A DNA stretch of 64,000 bases from Microvirga zambiensis WSM3693 (GCF_016735695.1 NZ_JAERQD010000009.1:89231-153230); one strand, 5' to 3'. Numbered from the stretch's first letter, positions 54,124 through 63,620 are shown. Notes: a model not told the origin generated them from the letters alone. Made by a program: numbers and translations.

Positions 54124-56112
54124 ATGCCGTTGACGACGGCTGCGGATGCGCGCGCGGACACATTTCCCAAGCTCCTGGTGCGCAACGCGCGTACCCGAGC
54201 GAACCGTACCGCGTTTCGGCACAAGGATCTCGGCATCTGGCAATCCTGGACCTGGGGTGAGGTGCACGAGATCGTCCGCGCCTATGCGAGCGGCCTGCGA
54301 TCCCTCGGCCTGGAGCGCGGCGGCAAGATCGCCATCGTCGGCTACAACCGTCCCTATCTCTACTGGACCATAGCCGCAGCCCAATGGCTCGGCGCGATCC
54401 CGATTCCGGTCTACGCGGATTCGGTCGCGGATGAGATGGCCTATGTGCTCAATCATGCCGAGGTGACCCACGCGGCCGTGCAGGACCAGGAGCAGGTCGA
54501 CAAGATCCTCTCCGTGTCGGAGCAGCTGCCGCAGCTCAAGCATGTTCTCTACGACGAACAGAAGGGCCTGCGCGACTACGATCACAGCCGCCTGCATTCG
54601 ATCCAGTCCGTCGTCGAGGAAGGCCGCGCGCGTCTCACCGAGCCGCACGAGGCTGAAGACATCGAGCGCGCGCTGCAGGACGGCAAGGGCGCAGATCTCG
54701 CCATCATCCTCTACACCTCCGGCACGACCGGACGCCCGAAGGGCGTGATGCTGACATCCGACGCGGTGATCGCCGCTGCCGAGATCGGCTGCGATTTCGA
54801 CAGGCTCGACGAGACCGACGAGATCATGGCCTACCTGCCGATCGCCTGGGTCGGCGACCACATCTTCTCCTATGCACAGGCGTTTCTCGCCGGCCTGTGC
54901 GTGAATTGCCCGGAGAGCCCGGAAACCGTGGCGGAGGACCGGCGCGAGATCGGTGCGACATACGTCTTCGCGCCGCCGCGTATCTTCGAGAGCATGCTGA
55001 CGCTCACCATGGTGCGCATCGAGGATGCGGGGGCTCTCAAGCGGCGCATGTTCCACACCTTCATCAACCATGCCAACAAGGTCGGCGAGAAGATCCTGAA
55101 CAAGGAGCCCGGCGTCGGCCTGTGGGACCGCCTCCTCTGGCAGGTCGGCAACGTGCTCGTCTATGCGCCTTTGCGCAATCGCTTCGGCATGACCCGGGTC
55201 AAGGTCGGCTATACGGCGGGCGAGGCCATCGGGCCGGAGATCTTCCGCTTCTACCGCTCCATCGGCGTGAACCTGAAGCAGCTCTACGGGCAGACGGAGG
55301 CTTCCGTCTACATCACCATGCAGCCGAACGGCGAGATCCGCGCCGACACGGTCGGCCGCCCCGCACCACAGGTCGAGATCCGCATCGCCGACAACGGCGA
55401 GGTTCTCTATCGCTCGCCCGGCGTGTTCGTGGGCTATTACAAGGATGACGAGAAGACCGCGGAGACGAAGACGCCGGACGGCTTCGTGCATTCCGGCGAC
55501 GCCGGTTTCTTCGACGCGAGCGGCCATTTGAAGATCATCGATCGGGCGAAGGACGTGGGCAAGATGCGCGACGGCGCGCTGTTCCCGCCGAAATACGTCG
55601 AGAACAAGCTGAAGTTCTACCCCAACATCAAGGAAGCGGTCTGCTTCGGCGATGGGCGCGACCATGTCGCCGCCTTCATCAACATCGACCTCGTGGCGGT
55701 GAGCAACTGGGCCGAGCGCAACGGCGTCACCTATGCCTCCTACCAAGAGCTGGCGGGCCATCCGCTCGTCTATGACATGATCGAGAAGCATGTGGACGAG
55801 GTGAACCGCTCGGTCGCCGCGGAGCCGCGCATGGGCGGCGCGCAGATCAAGCGCTTTCTCATCCTGCACAAGGAGCTCGATGCCGACGATGGCGAGTTGA
55901 CGCGCACGCAGAAGGTCCGCCGAGGCTTCATTGCGGAGCGCTACGCGCCACTCATCCAGGCGCTCTACGATGGCTCGTCAGAGGCCGACATCTCGACCGA
56001 AGTCACCTTCGAGGACGGGCGCAAGGGCGTGATCTCCGCGCGGGTGAAGATCAGGGATATGAAGGTTCATCCGGCATCGGCATCCGGGCACGTTCTGGAG
56101 GCCGCAGAATGA
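54124..56112 (+). CDS. AMP-binding acyl-CoA synthetase (long-chain type)
   Basis: The 662-residue enzyme has the adenylate P-loop YTSGTTGRPKGVML near residue 197, LKQLYGQTEASVY near 393 and HSGDAGFFDASGHLKIIDR near 458. The absence of a signal peptide puts it in the cytosol, where it should form acyl-CoA from an imported carboxylic acid. The ATG at 54124 follows AGGGAGG with almost no gap; a TTG at 54130 has better spacing and may be the true start. It is followed by the liv genes, so the substrate is probably taken up by that transporter. Confidence 0.88.
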   Translation: MPLTTAADARADTFPKLLVRNARTRANRTAFRHKDLGIWQSWTWGEVHEIVRAYASGLRSLGLERGGKIAIVGYNRPYLYWTIAAAQWLGAIPIPVYADSVADEMAYVLNHAEVTHAAVQDQEQVDKILSVSEQLPQLKHVLYDEQKGLRDYDHSRLHSIQSVVEEGRARLTEPHEAEDIERALQDGKGADLAIILYTSGTTGRPKGVMLTSDAVIAAAEIGCDFDRLDETDEIMAYLPIAWVGDHIFSYAQAFLAGLCVNCPESPETVAEDRREIGATYVFAPPRIFESMLTLTMVRIEDAGALKRRMFHTFINHANKVGEKILNKEPGVGLWDRLLWQVGNVLVYAPLRNRFGMTRVKVGYTAGEAIGPEIFRFYRSIGVNLKQLYGQTEASVYITMQPNGEIRADTVGRPAPQVEIRIADNGEVLYRSPGVFVGYYKDDEKTAETKTPDGFVHSGDAGFFDASGHLKIIDRAKDVGKMRDGALFPPKYVENKLKFYPNIKEAVCFGDGRDHVAAFINIDLVAVSNWAERNGVTYASYQELAGHPLVYDMIEKHVDEVNRSVAAEPRMGGAQIKRFLILHKELDADDGELTRTQKVRRGFIAERYAPLIQALYDGSSEADISTEVTFEDGRKGVISARVKIRDMKVHPASASGHVLEAAE

Positions 56113-56145
56113 TTGTTTTTATCTCACGCTCGAACCACGACATAG

Positions 56146-56307
56146 CCCTCTCCCCCCTTGTGGGGGAGAGATGGAGAGGGGGGTACGGATCCACCGCCGG
56201 TCATATGTCTAGCGCCAGTCTACTAGACGATCTTCGCTTCGCGAGGCGCGCCTCGCGCGCTACCCCCCTCCCTACCCTCCCCCACAAGGGGGGAGGGATT
56301 TGGGGAG
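56146..56307. repeat. CT-rich palindromic repeat before livG
   Basis: The left arm CCCTCTCCCCCCTTGTGGGGG and the right arm with CCCCCACAAGGGGGGAGGG are inverted copies; each is joined to a second arm (GAGAGGGGGGTA and TACCCCCCTC). The core matches repeat B of cobN. It fills the space between the ligase gene and livG, and its right edge adjoins GGGGAG, the likely ribosome-binding site of livG. Confidence 0.8.
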
Positions 56308-56314
56308 CCCACTC

Positions 56315-57115
56315 ATGAGAGCGCCCGATAATCCCCTGCTCGCCAAGGGCGACGTACTGCTTGCCGTCGACAACGTGTCTCTCGGCTTCGGCGGCGTGAA
56401 GGCGCTGACCGATGTGTCCTTCGACATCCGCAAGAGCGAGATCCGCGCCATCATCGGGCCGAATGGCGCCGGCAAGACCTCGATGCTCAACTGCATCAAC
56501 GGCTTCTATTATCCGACGGAAGGACGCATCACCTTCAAAGGCGTGAAGCGGCCGAAGATGCGCCCCTATGTGGCGGCGCGCGGCGGCATCGCCCGCACGT
56601 TCCAGAACGTCGCTTTGTTCAAGAGCATGTCGACGCTGGACAACATCATGGCCGGCCGCTCGATCAAGATGCATTCGAACTTCTTCTGGCAGCTCTTCCG
56701 CCACGGCCCGGCCATGAAGGAGGAGGTCGAGCATCGCCGCTTCGTCGAGGAGATCATCGACTTCCTCGAGATCCAGCACATCAGGAAGACCCCCGTTGGC
56801 CGCCTCCCCTACGGCCTGCAGAAGCGGGTCGAGCTCGGGCGCGCGCTTGCCATGGAGCCGGAGCTGCTGCTGCTCGACGAGCCCATGGCCGGCATGAACC
56901 TGGAAGAAAAGGAAGACATGTCGCGCTTCATCCTCGAGGTGAACCAGCAATACGGCACCACCATCGCCCTCATCGAGCACGACATGGGCGTGGTGATGGA
57001 CCTCTCCGACCGGGTCGTGGTGCTGGAATACGGCCGCAAGATCGCCGACGGCACACCGGCCGCGGTCAAGGGCGACCAGCGCGTGATCGATGCCTATCTC
57101 GGCGTGGCGCATTGA
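56315..57115 (+). CDS. livG: LivG-like branched-chain amino acid/amide ABC transporter ATPase
   Basis: The 266-residue ATPase has Walker A GPNGAGKT near residue 50, the LivG-specific long insertion after TFQNVALF, signature LPYGLQKRVELGRALA and Walker B LLLLDEPMAGM. The signature is LPYGLQ in place of LSGGQ, as is common in LivG. GGGGAG precedes ATG 56315. It works with LivF, LivH and LivM. Confidence 0.92.
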   Translation: MRAPDNPLLAKGDVLLAVDNVSLGFGGVKALTDVSFDIRKSEIRAIIGPNGAGKTSMLNCINGFYYPTEGRITFKGVKRPKMRPYVAARGGIARTFQNVALFKSMSTLDNIMAGRSIKMHSNFFWQLFRHGPAMKEEVEHRRFVEEIIDFLEIQHIRKTPVGRLPYGLQKRVELGRALAMEPELLLLDEPMAGMNLEEKEDMSRFILEVNQQYGTTIALIEHDMGVVMDLSDRVVVLEYGRKIADGTPAAVKGDQRVIDAYLGVAH

Positions 57116-57122
57116 GGACGCG

Positions 57123-58082
57123 ATGATCGACATGCTCTTCAAGGTCTTCATCGAACCCTTCCTCTTCATGGTCGAGGCGCCCGATCTGCTGATCCAGACT
57201 CTCTGGGAAGGCCTCGTCTCCGGCGTGCTCTATGCATTGATCGCCCTCGGCTTCGTGCTGATCTTCAAGGCCTCCGGCGTGTTCAATTTCGCGCAAGGGA
57301 TCATGGTCGTGTTCGCGGCCCTGATCCTGGTTGGCCTCTACGAGAAGGGCGTGCCGGCCTTCCTCGCGCTCATCCTCGCCGCCCTCGCCATGCTGGTGCT
57401 CGCCATGGTGGTGGAGCGCGTGGTGCTGCGGCCCCTCGTCAACCAGCCCGACATCATCCTCTTCATGGCGACCTTCGGGCTGACATACTTTCTCATCGGC
57501 TTCGGTGAGCTGATCTTCGGCGGCAGTCCGCGCGAGATGATAACGGACCAGCTCTTCCTGCCGCAGGGCACGACGGAGATCGATGCCTTCGGCGGCTCGA
57601 TCCGCTTCCAGCATCTCGACATCGCCGCGGCCATCATCGCATCGATCATGATCGGCCTTTTGGCCGTTTTCTTCTCCAAGACCCGCATCGGCCGGGCGCT
57701 CCGCGCCGTGGCCGACAGCCACAAGGCAGCGCTCTCGGTCGGCATCTCGCTCAACCAGATCTGGGTGATCGTATGGTTCGCCGCCGGCATCGTGGCGCTG
57801 GTCGCCGGCATCATGTGGGGCGCGCGCTCCGGCGTTTCCTTCTCGCTCCAGATCATCGCGCTGAAGGCGCTTCCGGTCCTCATCCTCGGCGGCTTCACCT
57901 CGATCCCCGGCGCCATCATCGGCGGACTGATCATCGGCATCGGCGAGAAGATCGGCGAGTTCTACTGGGGTCCGCTCGTCGGCGGCGGTGTCGAGACCTG
58001 GCTCGCCTATGTGATCGCCCTCCTCTTCCTGCTCTACAGGCCGCAGGGTCTGTTCGGCGAAAAGATCATCGAACGGATTTAG
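57123..58082 (+). CDS. livH: LivH-like ABC transporter permease
   Basis: The 319-residue inner-membrane protein has about eight hydrophobic segments and the LivH features GLVSGVLYALIALGFVLIFKASGVFNFAQG and GRALRAVADSHKAALSVGI. It starts seven bases after livG. Like livM it forms the translocation pore. Confidence 0.93.
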   Translation: MIDMLFKVFIEPFLFMVEAPDLLIQTLWEGLVSGVLYALIALGFVLIFKASGVFNFAQGIMVVFAALILVGLYEKGVPAFLALILAALAMLVLAMVVERVVLRPLVNQPDIILFMATFGLTYFLIGFGELIFGGSPREMITDQLFLPQGTTEIDAFGGSIRFQHLDIAAAIIASIMIGLLAVFFSKTRIGRALRAVADSHKAALSVGISLNQIWVIVWFAAGIVALVAGIMWGARSGVSFSLQIIALKALPVLILGGFTSIPGAIIGGLIIGIGEKIGEFYWGPLVGGGVETWLAYVIALLFLLYRPQGLFGEKIIERI

Positions 58083-58095
58083 GGAGACCTCCTCA

Positions 58096-59181
58096 GTGCT
58101 CTACCGCGAGGCCGGCCAGTTCAAGACGACTTACGTTGCGGACAGCGCGATCTTCCCCCTGCGCGAGGACCGGATCGGCCTCGCAATCATCATTCTCGGC
58201 GCCTACGCGCTCGCCTTCCTCGGCAACAGCTTCCTGTTGCAGGCGGTGATGATTCCGTTCCTGGTGTTCTCGCTCGCCGCCATCGGGCTCAACATCCTCA
58301 CCGGCTATACGGGTCTGCTGTCGCTCGGCACGGGCGCCTTCATGGGCGTGGGCGCCTATGCCTGCTACAAGCTGATGACGGCATTTCCGGGCGTGAACGT
58401 GATCGTCTGGATCTTCGTCTCCGGCTTCTTCTCCGCCGCCATCGGGGCTCTCTTCGGCCTGCCGTCCCTGCGCATCAAGGGCTTCTATCTCGCGGTCGCG
58501 ACGCTTGCGGCGCAGTTCTTCCTGCAATGGTGCTTCATCCGCATTCCGTGGCTGGTCAACTACAACGTCTCCGGCGCCCTCGATGCGCCGCTTCGCACGC
58601 TCTTCGGCATCCCGATCATCGGTCCGAACGCCACGCCGCAGACGCGCTATCTCGTGGTGCTGACCATCGTGATCGTGCTCACCTGGATCGCCTCGAACCT
58701 CGTCCATGGCCGCATCGGGCGCATGTGGATCGCCATCCGCGACATGGATCTCGCGGCCGAGCTCATGGGCATCCGTCCGCTGCAGACCAAGCTTCTGGCC
58801 TTCGCGGTCTCTTCCTATTACTGCGGCGTCGCCGGCGCGCTCCTCGTCTTCCTCTGGTATGGCGGCGCGGAATACGACGTGTTCAACATCAACCAGTCCT
58901 TCTTCATCCTGTTCATGGTGATCATCGGCGGATTGGGCAGCCTGATCGGCTCGTTCTTCGGCGCGGCGCTCATCTTCATCCTGCCGATCGTGCTCGGCAT
59001 CGTGCTGCCGGCCATGTTCGAGCCCTTCGGAATCTCGGTCGCCGCCGACGTCATCGAGCATCTCCGCTTCATGATCGTGGGCGCGCTCATCATCTTTTTC
59101 CTGATCGTCGAACCGCACGGCCTCGCGCGGCTCTGGCAGATCGGCAAGCAGAAGCTCCTGGTCTGGCCGTTCCCCTACTGA
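58096..59181 (+). CDS. livM: LivM-like ABC transporter permease
   Basis: The 361-residue permease has several membrane helices and the LivM blocks GLNILTGYTGLLSLGTGAFMGVGAYA, GLPSLRIKGFYLAVATLA and GGLGSLIGSFFGA. The start is GTG 58096, after AGGGAG at 58081-58086. It follows livH by 13 bases. Confidence 0.93.
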   Translation: MLYREAGQFKTTYVADSAIFPLREDRIGLAIIILGAYALAFLGNSFLLQAVMIPFLVFSLAAIGLNILTGYTGLLSLGTGAFMGVGAYACYKLMTAFPGVNVIVWIFVSGFFSAAIGALFGLPSLRIKGFYLAVATLAAQFFLQWCFIRIPWLVNYNVSGALDAPLRTLFGIPIIGPNATPQTRYLVVLTIVIVLTWIASNLVHGRIGRMWIAIRDMDLAAELMGIRPLQTKLLAFAVSSYYCGVAGALLVFLWYGGAEYDVFNINQSFFILFMVIIGGLGSLIGSFFGAALIFILPIVLGIVLPAMFEPFGISVAADVIEHLRFMIVGALIIFFLIVEPHGLARLWQIGKQKLLVWPFPY

Positions 59182-59254
59182 CGGCGGACCGCAAGGAGAC
59201 GAGACACGAAACAAGAATTCGGCCTCGGCCGATGCAACGGGAGGAAACGAAGAA

Positions 59255-60577
59255 ATGTCGTTTCGAAAGTTAGGTCTTGGATTAGCCGCTGCGACGATGC
59301 TCGCCGGCATGGCGCTACCTGCCTTTGCGCAGGACTCCGTCTATGTGCCCCTCTTCACCTACCGCACCGGCCCCTTCGCCGGATCCGGCACCCCCATCGC
59401 CGACGGCATGCACGATTACCTGCGCATGCTCAACGAACGCGACGGCGGCATCGGCGGCGTCAAGCTCGTTCTCGAGGAATGCGAGACCGGCTACGACACC
59501 AAGAAGGGCGTCGAATGCTATGAAGCGGTGAAGGGCAAGAACCCCGTCGTCGTCAATCCATGGTCGACCGGCATCACCCTGCCGCTGATCCCGCGCGCTT
59601 CCGTCGACAAGATCCCGATCCTGTCCATGGCCTACGGCCTCTCGGCCTCGGCCCGCGGCGACATCTTCCCCTGGGTCTTCAATCCGCCGGCCACCTATTG
59701 GGACGGCATGTCGATGCTCATCAAGTATATCGGCGAGAAGGAAGGCGGCCTCGACAAGCTGAAGGGCAAGAAGATCGGCTTCCTGCATCTCGATGCCAGC
59801 TTCGGCAAGGAGCCGATCCCGCTGCTCCAGGAACTGTCGAAGGAACTCGGCTTCGAGGTGGCGCTCTATCCGGTCGCCGCGCAGGACATGCAGAACCAGT
59901 CCTCGCAATGGCTCAGCGCCCGCCGCGACCGGCCCGACTACATGATCATGTGGGGCTGGGGCTCGATGAACGGCGCGGCCGTGAAGGAAGCCGTGCGCTC
60001 GGGCTATCCGATCGACAAGTTCTACTCGGTCTGGTGGCCCGGTGAGGACGACGCCCGAGCCGGCGGCGCCGGCGCCAAGGGATTCAAGATGCTCAACTGG
60101 CATGCGGTGGGCGCGAACTTCCCTGCCATCCAGGACATCCAGAAGCACGTGGTCGACAAGGGCCTGTCGAAGGCGCCCAAGGACAAGGTCGGCGAACTCC
60201 TCTACAACCGCGGCATCTACAACTCGCTGCTGATCGCGGAGGGCATTGCCCAGGCCCAGAAGCTCACGGGCAAGAAGGTCGTGACCGGCGAGGACGTGCG
60301 CCGCGGCATGGAGAACATCAAGCTCGATCCGGCACGCCTGAAGGCGCTCGGGCTCGAGGGCTTCACCGACCAGCTCGTCCTCTCCTGCGCGGACCATAAC
60401 GGCCACCGCGCCGCCTTCATGCAGGAATGGGACGGCACGAAATGGGTGAAGATCTCGAATCCCATCGAGCCGATGACCGACCGGGTTAAGGGCCAGCTCG
60501 ATGCGGCCGCGAAGGACTATGCCGAGAAGAACGCCGGTTGGCCCAAGCGGAGCGAGGCCTGCGACAAGGCGAGCTGA
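59255..60577 (+). CDS. ABC transporter periplasmic substrate-binding protein (Liv/aromatic type)
   Basis: The 440-residue precursor has a signal peptide (LGLGLAAATMLAGMALPAFAQ) and the peripheral binding fold of family 6 (LFTYRTGPFAGSGTPIADGM; LVLEECETGYDTKKGVECYE). It differs from true leucine-binding proteins and resembles those next to CoA-ligase genes in rhizobia, so an aromatic or other carboxylic acid is a plausible ligand. GGGAGG lies upstream of the ATG. Confidence 0.9.
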   Translation: MSFRKLGLGLAAATMLAGMALPAFAQDSVYVPLFTYRTGPFAGSGTPIADGMHDYLRMLNERDGGIGGVKLVLEECETGYDTKKGVECYEAVKGKNPVVVNPWSTGITLPLIPRASVDKIPILSMAYGLSASARGDIFPWVFNPPATYWDGMSMLIKYIGEKEGGLDKLKGKKIGFLHLDASFGKEPIPLLQELSKELGFEVALYPVAAQDMQNQSSQWLSARRDRPDYMIMWGWGSMNGAAVKEAVRSGYPIDKFYSVWWPGEDDARAGGAGAKGFKMLNWHAVGANFPAIQDIQKHVVDKGLSKAPKDKVGELLYNRGIYNSLLIAEGIAQAQKLTGKKVVTGEDVRRGMENIKLDPARLKALGLEGFTDQLVLSCADHNGHRAAFMQEWDGTKWVKISNPIEPMTDRVKGQLDAAAKDYAEKNAGWPKRSEACDKAS

Positions 60578-60590
60578 TTTAAGCGCAACC

Positions 60591-60788
60591 TAAACCCTCT
60601 CCCCACCGATCCCGGGTGTTCCCGGGATCGGCATGATAGGTGCACAAGTCGGGAGCACCCGACTTGTGTGCGGGAGAGGGTGACCTGCAAAGCAGGTCGG
60701 GAGAGGGGGCGTTTGACGTCGAGCACAGCCCCTCTCCCGGCTCACTCCGTTCGCCACCCTCTCCCGCGAAGGGGAGAGGGCTGGGAGG
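60591..60788. repeat. CT-rich palindromic repeat before livF
   Basis: Outer arms CCCTCTCCCC and GGGGAGAGGG frame inner hairpins (GATCCCGGG/CCCGGGATC; CACAAGTCGGG/CCCGACTTGTG; GACCTGC/GCAGGTC). It fills the gap between the binding-protein gene and livF, and its right edge adjoins GGGAGG, the likely ribosome-binding site of livF. Confidence 0.8.
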
Positions 60789-60793
60789 ATTTG

Positions 60794-61621
60794 ATGACCG
60801 CCGCCCTTCAACCCGCCCCCGCAACCGTCCTCACGGTCAACAACATCGAGGTCGTCTACGACCACGTGATCCTCGTGCTGAAGGGCGTGTCGCTCAATGT
60901 GCCCAAGGGCGGCATCGTCGCTCTGCTCGGCGCGAACGGCGCCGGCAAGACCACTACCCTGAAAGCGATCTCCAACCTGCTGCGCGCCGAACGCGGCGAG
61001 GTCACTAAGGGATCGATCGAGTTCAACGGCGAGCGCGTCGACAAGCTCTCGCCCAACGAGCTGGTGCGGCGCGGCTGCATCCAGGTTCTCGAAGGCCGCC
61101 ACTGCTTCGGCCATCTCACCATCGAGGAGAACCTGCTCACCGGAGCCTTCACGCGCCGCGACGGCAATGCCGCCATCCGCCGCGACATCGAGGCGATCTA
61201 CGAATACTTCCCGCGCCTCAAGCAGCGGCGCACATCGATGGCGGGCTACACGTCAGGCGGCGAGCAGCAGATGTGCGCCATCGGCCGGGCGATGATGTCG
61301 AAGCCTTCCATGATCCTGCTGGACGAGCCGTCCATGGGATTGGCGCCGCAGATCGTGGAGGAGATCTTCGAGATCGTGCACAAGCTCAACGCGACGGAGG
61401 GCGTGTCCTTCCTGCTTGCGGAGCAGAACACCAACATGGCGCTCAAATACGCCACCTACGGCTACATCCTGGAGACGGGACGCGTGGTGATGGACGGGCC
61501 CGCACAGATGCTGCGCGAGAACGAGGACGTGAAGGAGTTCTATCTCGGCGTGTCGGAGGGCGACCGCAAGTCGTTCCGTGCCGTGAAAAGCTACAAGCGC
61601 CGCAAGCGATGGCTGGCATGA
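60794..61621 (+). CDS. livF: LivF-like ABC transporter ATPase
   Basis: The 275-residue ATPase has Walker A GANGAGKTT near residue 50, signature TSGGEQQMCAIGRAMM and Walker B MILLDEPSMGLAPQ, typical of LivF. It is about 35 residues longer than E. coli LivF, with a basic tail (SYKRRKRWLA). GGGAGG precedes the ATG. Confidence 0.92.
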   Translation: MTAALQPAPATVLTVNNIEVVYDHVILVLKGVSLNVPKGGIVALLGANGAGKTTTLKAISNLLRAERGEVTKGSIEFNGERVDKLSPNELVRRGCIQVLEGRHCFGHLTIEENLLTGAFTRRDGNAAIRRDIEAIYEYFPRLKQRRTSMAGYTSGGEQQMCAIGRAMMSKPSMILLDEPSMGLAPQIVEEIFEIVHKLNATEGVSFLLAEQNTNMALKYATYGYILETGRVVMDGPAQMLRENEDVKEFYLGVSEGDRKSFRAVKSYKRRKRWLA

Positions 61622-61675
61622 GGGTGCGGTGCACCGAGATGCACTTGACGCTTCATAATAACATTTTCTACCGTC

Positions 61676-61710
61676 GAAACCCGTGAGCGCGCGACGACTC
61701 ACGCGGTTTC
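61676..61710 (+). other. Hairpin between livF and the DUF805 gene
   Basis: GAAACC/CGTGAG pairs with CTCACG/GGTTTC with one bulged base around a CGCGCGACGA loop. No T-run follows. It may weaken read-through from livF or act in the leader of the DUF805 gene. Confidence 0.4.
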
Positions 61711-61726
61711 TTCATGGGGGCAATCA

Positions 61727-62116
61727 ATGGACTTCGGACAAGCGGTCAAAACCTGTCTCAACAAATACGCGACGTTCTCGGGGCGCGCGCAGCGCTCCGA
61801 GTACTGGTATTTCTTTCTGTTCACGGCGGCCGTCAACATCGTGGCGAGCGTATTGGATGCAGCCGTCTTCGGCGACACGCCGGTCTTTTACCTGATCGCC
61901 ACACTGGCGCTCATCCTTCCCAGCGTCGCTGCCGGCATACGACGCCTGCACGACACGGACAAGTCGGGCTGGTGGCTCCTGATCAGCCTCGTCCCGGTGA
62001 TCGGCATCATCGTCCTGATCGTGTTCTTCTGCCAGCGAGGAACGGTGGGTGCGAACCGGTTTGGACCCGACCCGCTGCAAGGATCCCGTTCGAACACGCT
62101 TCGCGCCGGCATCTGA
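61727..62116 (+). CDS. DUF805 membrane protein
   Basis: The 129-residue protein has the DUF805 start FGQAVKTCLNKYATFSGRAQRSEYWYFFLF, followed by three to four membrane segments and the GIRRLHDTDKSGWWLL motif before the last helices. DUF805 proteins are inner-membrane proteins of unknown function. GGGGG lies upstream of ATG 61727. Confidence 0.9.
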   Translation: MDFGQAVKTCLNKYATFSGRAQRSEYWYFFLFTAAVNIVASVLDAAVFGDTPVFYLIATLALILPSVAAGIRRLHDTDKSGWWLLISLVPVIGIIVLIVFFCQRGTVGANRFGPDPLQGSRSNTLRAGI

Positions 62117-62221
62117 TTCTCTTGCCGCGACGCAGAAGCACGCCATCTTTCGCCTGTCGTCGGGCCCGGATCCGGCCGACGACAGGCTCGAGGCAAACAA
62201 CCTTTCAGCGAGGGCAGGCTC

Positions 62222-63454
62222 TTGGCAGATCACTACGACGATCTCGAATCCCGCGATCCCGCCCAGCGCGAAGCCGCTCTTTTCACGCGCCTGCAGGACA
62301 TCCTGCGGCATGCGGCCAGAGCGCCCGCCTATGCCGAACGGTTGAAAGGCATCGATCCTGCGGATATCACGAACCGTGACGCACTCTCGACGCTGCCCGT
62401 GCTGCGCAAGGCCGAATTGCCGGCTTTGCAAAAGGCCGCCCTGCCCTTCGGAGGTTTCGTTTCCGATGTGCCGGGCTCGTTCGGCCGCCTCTTCACCTCG
62501 CCCGGTCCGATCTTCGAGCCGGAATCGGCGGCGTCCGATCCCTGGCGTTCCGCGCGCGGCCTCTATGCCGCCGGCTTCCGGCGGGGCGACGTGGTGCTCA
62601 ACACTTTCAGCTATCACCTGACGCCAGGCGGGTTCATCATGGATTCCGGAGCGCGCGCTCTCGGCTGCGCTGTCATCCCGGCGGGTCCCGGCAACACGGA
62701 GCAGCAATTCGAGCTGATCGAGGCCTATCGTCCGGTCGCCTATTGCGGCACGCCGGATTTCCTCAAGATCCTGCTCGACGGTGCCGCAGCTGCAGGCAGA
62801 GACGTTTCATCGATCAGGCGGGCGCTCGTGTCCGGCGCCGCGTTCCCGAAATCGCTGCAGGAGGAATTCTCTGCAAAGGGCATCGAAGCCTATCAGGCCT
62901 ATGCCACCGCAGATCTCGGCTTCATCGCCTATGAGACGGCCGCCCGCGACGGCCTCGTCGTCAACGAGGACATCATCGTCGAGATCGTTCGTCCCGGCAC
63001 GGGCGATCCGGTGCCGGAAGGCGAGGTTGGAGAAATCGTCGTGACGACGCTCGATCCGCATCATCCCTTCATCCGTCTCGCGTTAGGCGATCTCACGGCG
63101 GCGATGGCGGGCAGGAGCGCCTGCGGACGAACCAACATGCGCATCAAGGGTTGGATGGGACGCGCGGATCAGGCCACGAAGATCAAGGGCATGTTCGTGA
63201 GACCGGAGCAGGTCGCCGAGATCGGCCGGCGTCACCCTGAACTCGGCCGCCTGCGCCTCGTCGTCACCCGCGACGGCGAGACGGATGTGATGACGCTCAA
63301 TGCAGAGGCCACCGCGCCGAGCGATGCACTCGCTTCCGCAGTCGGGGCGACGCTTCACAGCATCGCCAAACTGAAAGGCACGATCGCTTTTGCGGCTCCA
63401 GGGACGTTGCCCAACGACGGCAAGGTCATCGCGGACGAGCGCAAGTATGACTGA
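62222..63454 (+). CDS. PaaK-like AMP-binding CoA ligase homologue
   Basis: The 410-residue protein aligns by pattern with phenylacetate-CoA ligases: RDALSTLPVLRKAELP at the start, AYQAYATADLGFIAYE in the middle and KIKGMFVRPEQVAEI near the end. The usual P-loop is replaced by RLFTSPGPIFEP, so it lacks the standard S-G-T-T-G motif. The start is TTG 62222 with an AGGGCAGG site upstream. It is downstream of the liv genes. It could be an aryl- or acyl-CoA ligase of a diverged subfamily. Confidence 0.82.
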   Translation: MADHYDDLESRDPAQREAALFTRLQDILRHAARAPAYAERLKGIDPADITNRDALSTLPVLRKAELPALQKAALPFGGFVSDVPGSFGRLFTSPGPIFEPESAASDPWRSARGLYAAGFRRGDVVLNTFSYHLTPGGFIMDSGARALGCAVIPAGPGNTEQQFELIEAYRPVAYCGTPDFLKILLDGAAAAGRDVSSIRRALVSGAAFPKSLQEEFSAKGIEAYQAYATADLGFIAYETAARDGLVVNEDIIVEIVRPGTGDPVPEGEVGEIVVTTLDPHHPFIRLALGDLTAAMAGRSACGRTNMRIKGWMGRADQATKIKGMFVRPEQVAEIGRRHPELGRLRLVVTRDGETDVMTLNAEATAPSDALASAVGATLHSIAKLKGTIAFAAPGTLPNDGKVIADERKYD

Positions 63455-63587
63455 TACGCTCTGTTATTCGGCAAGCCGGCTTTGCAGGGATGCAAGAGCG
63501 GCCAAGCTTCGGCGCCTTGAACGGGAGAGACGCTGTTCCTATGCTCAAGCTTGTCAGCGATTCGAAAGAGACCGGAAAAGGCAATAA
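63447..63587 (+). CDS. Possible small basic protein
   Basis: The 46-residue reading starts inside the end of the ligase gene (8-base overlap). It is Arg- and Cys-rich (CYSASRLCRDARAAKLRRLERERR) and may form a basic helix. The ribosome-binding site is weak. It is reported only as a possibility. Confidence 0.3.
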   Translation: MTDTLCYSASRLCRDARAAKLRRLERERRCSYAQACQRFERDRKRQ

Positions 63588-63591
63588 GTTC

Positions 63592-63620
63592 AAAAAGAAA
63601 GAGCACCCGTTCGGGTGCTC
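63592..63620 (-). terminator. Rho-independent terminator of the sRNA
   Basis: A perfect 9-bp stem (GAGCACCCG with CGGGTGCTC) with a two-base loop lies at 63601-63620. On the minus strand it is followed by TTTCTTTTT (63600-63592). Confidence 0.8.

Noticed and set aside
54070..55869. 599-codon open frame antisense to the acyl-CoA synthetase
   Set aside because: It is a shadow of the real gene, with no family motifs and no ribosome-binding site.
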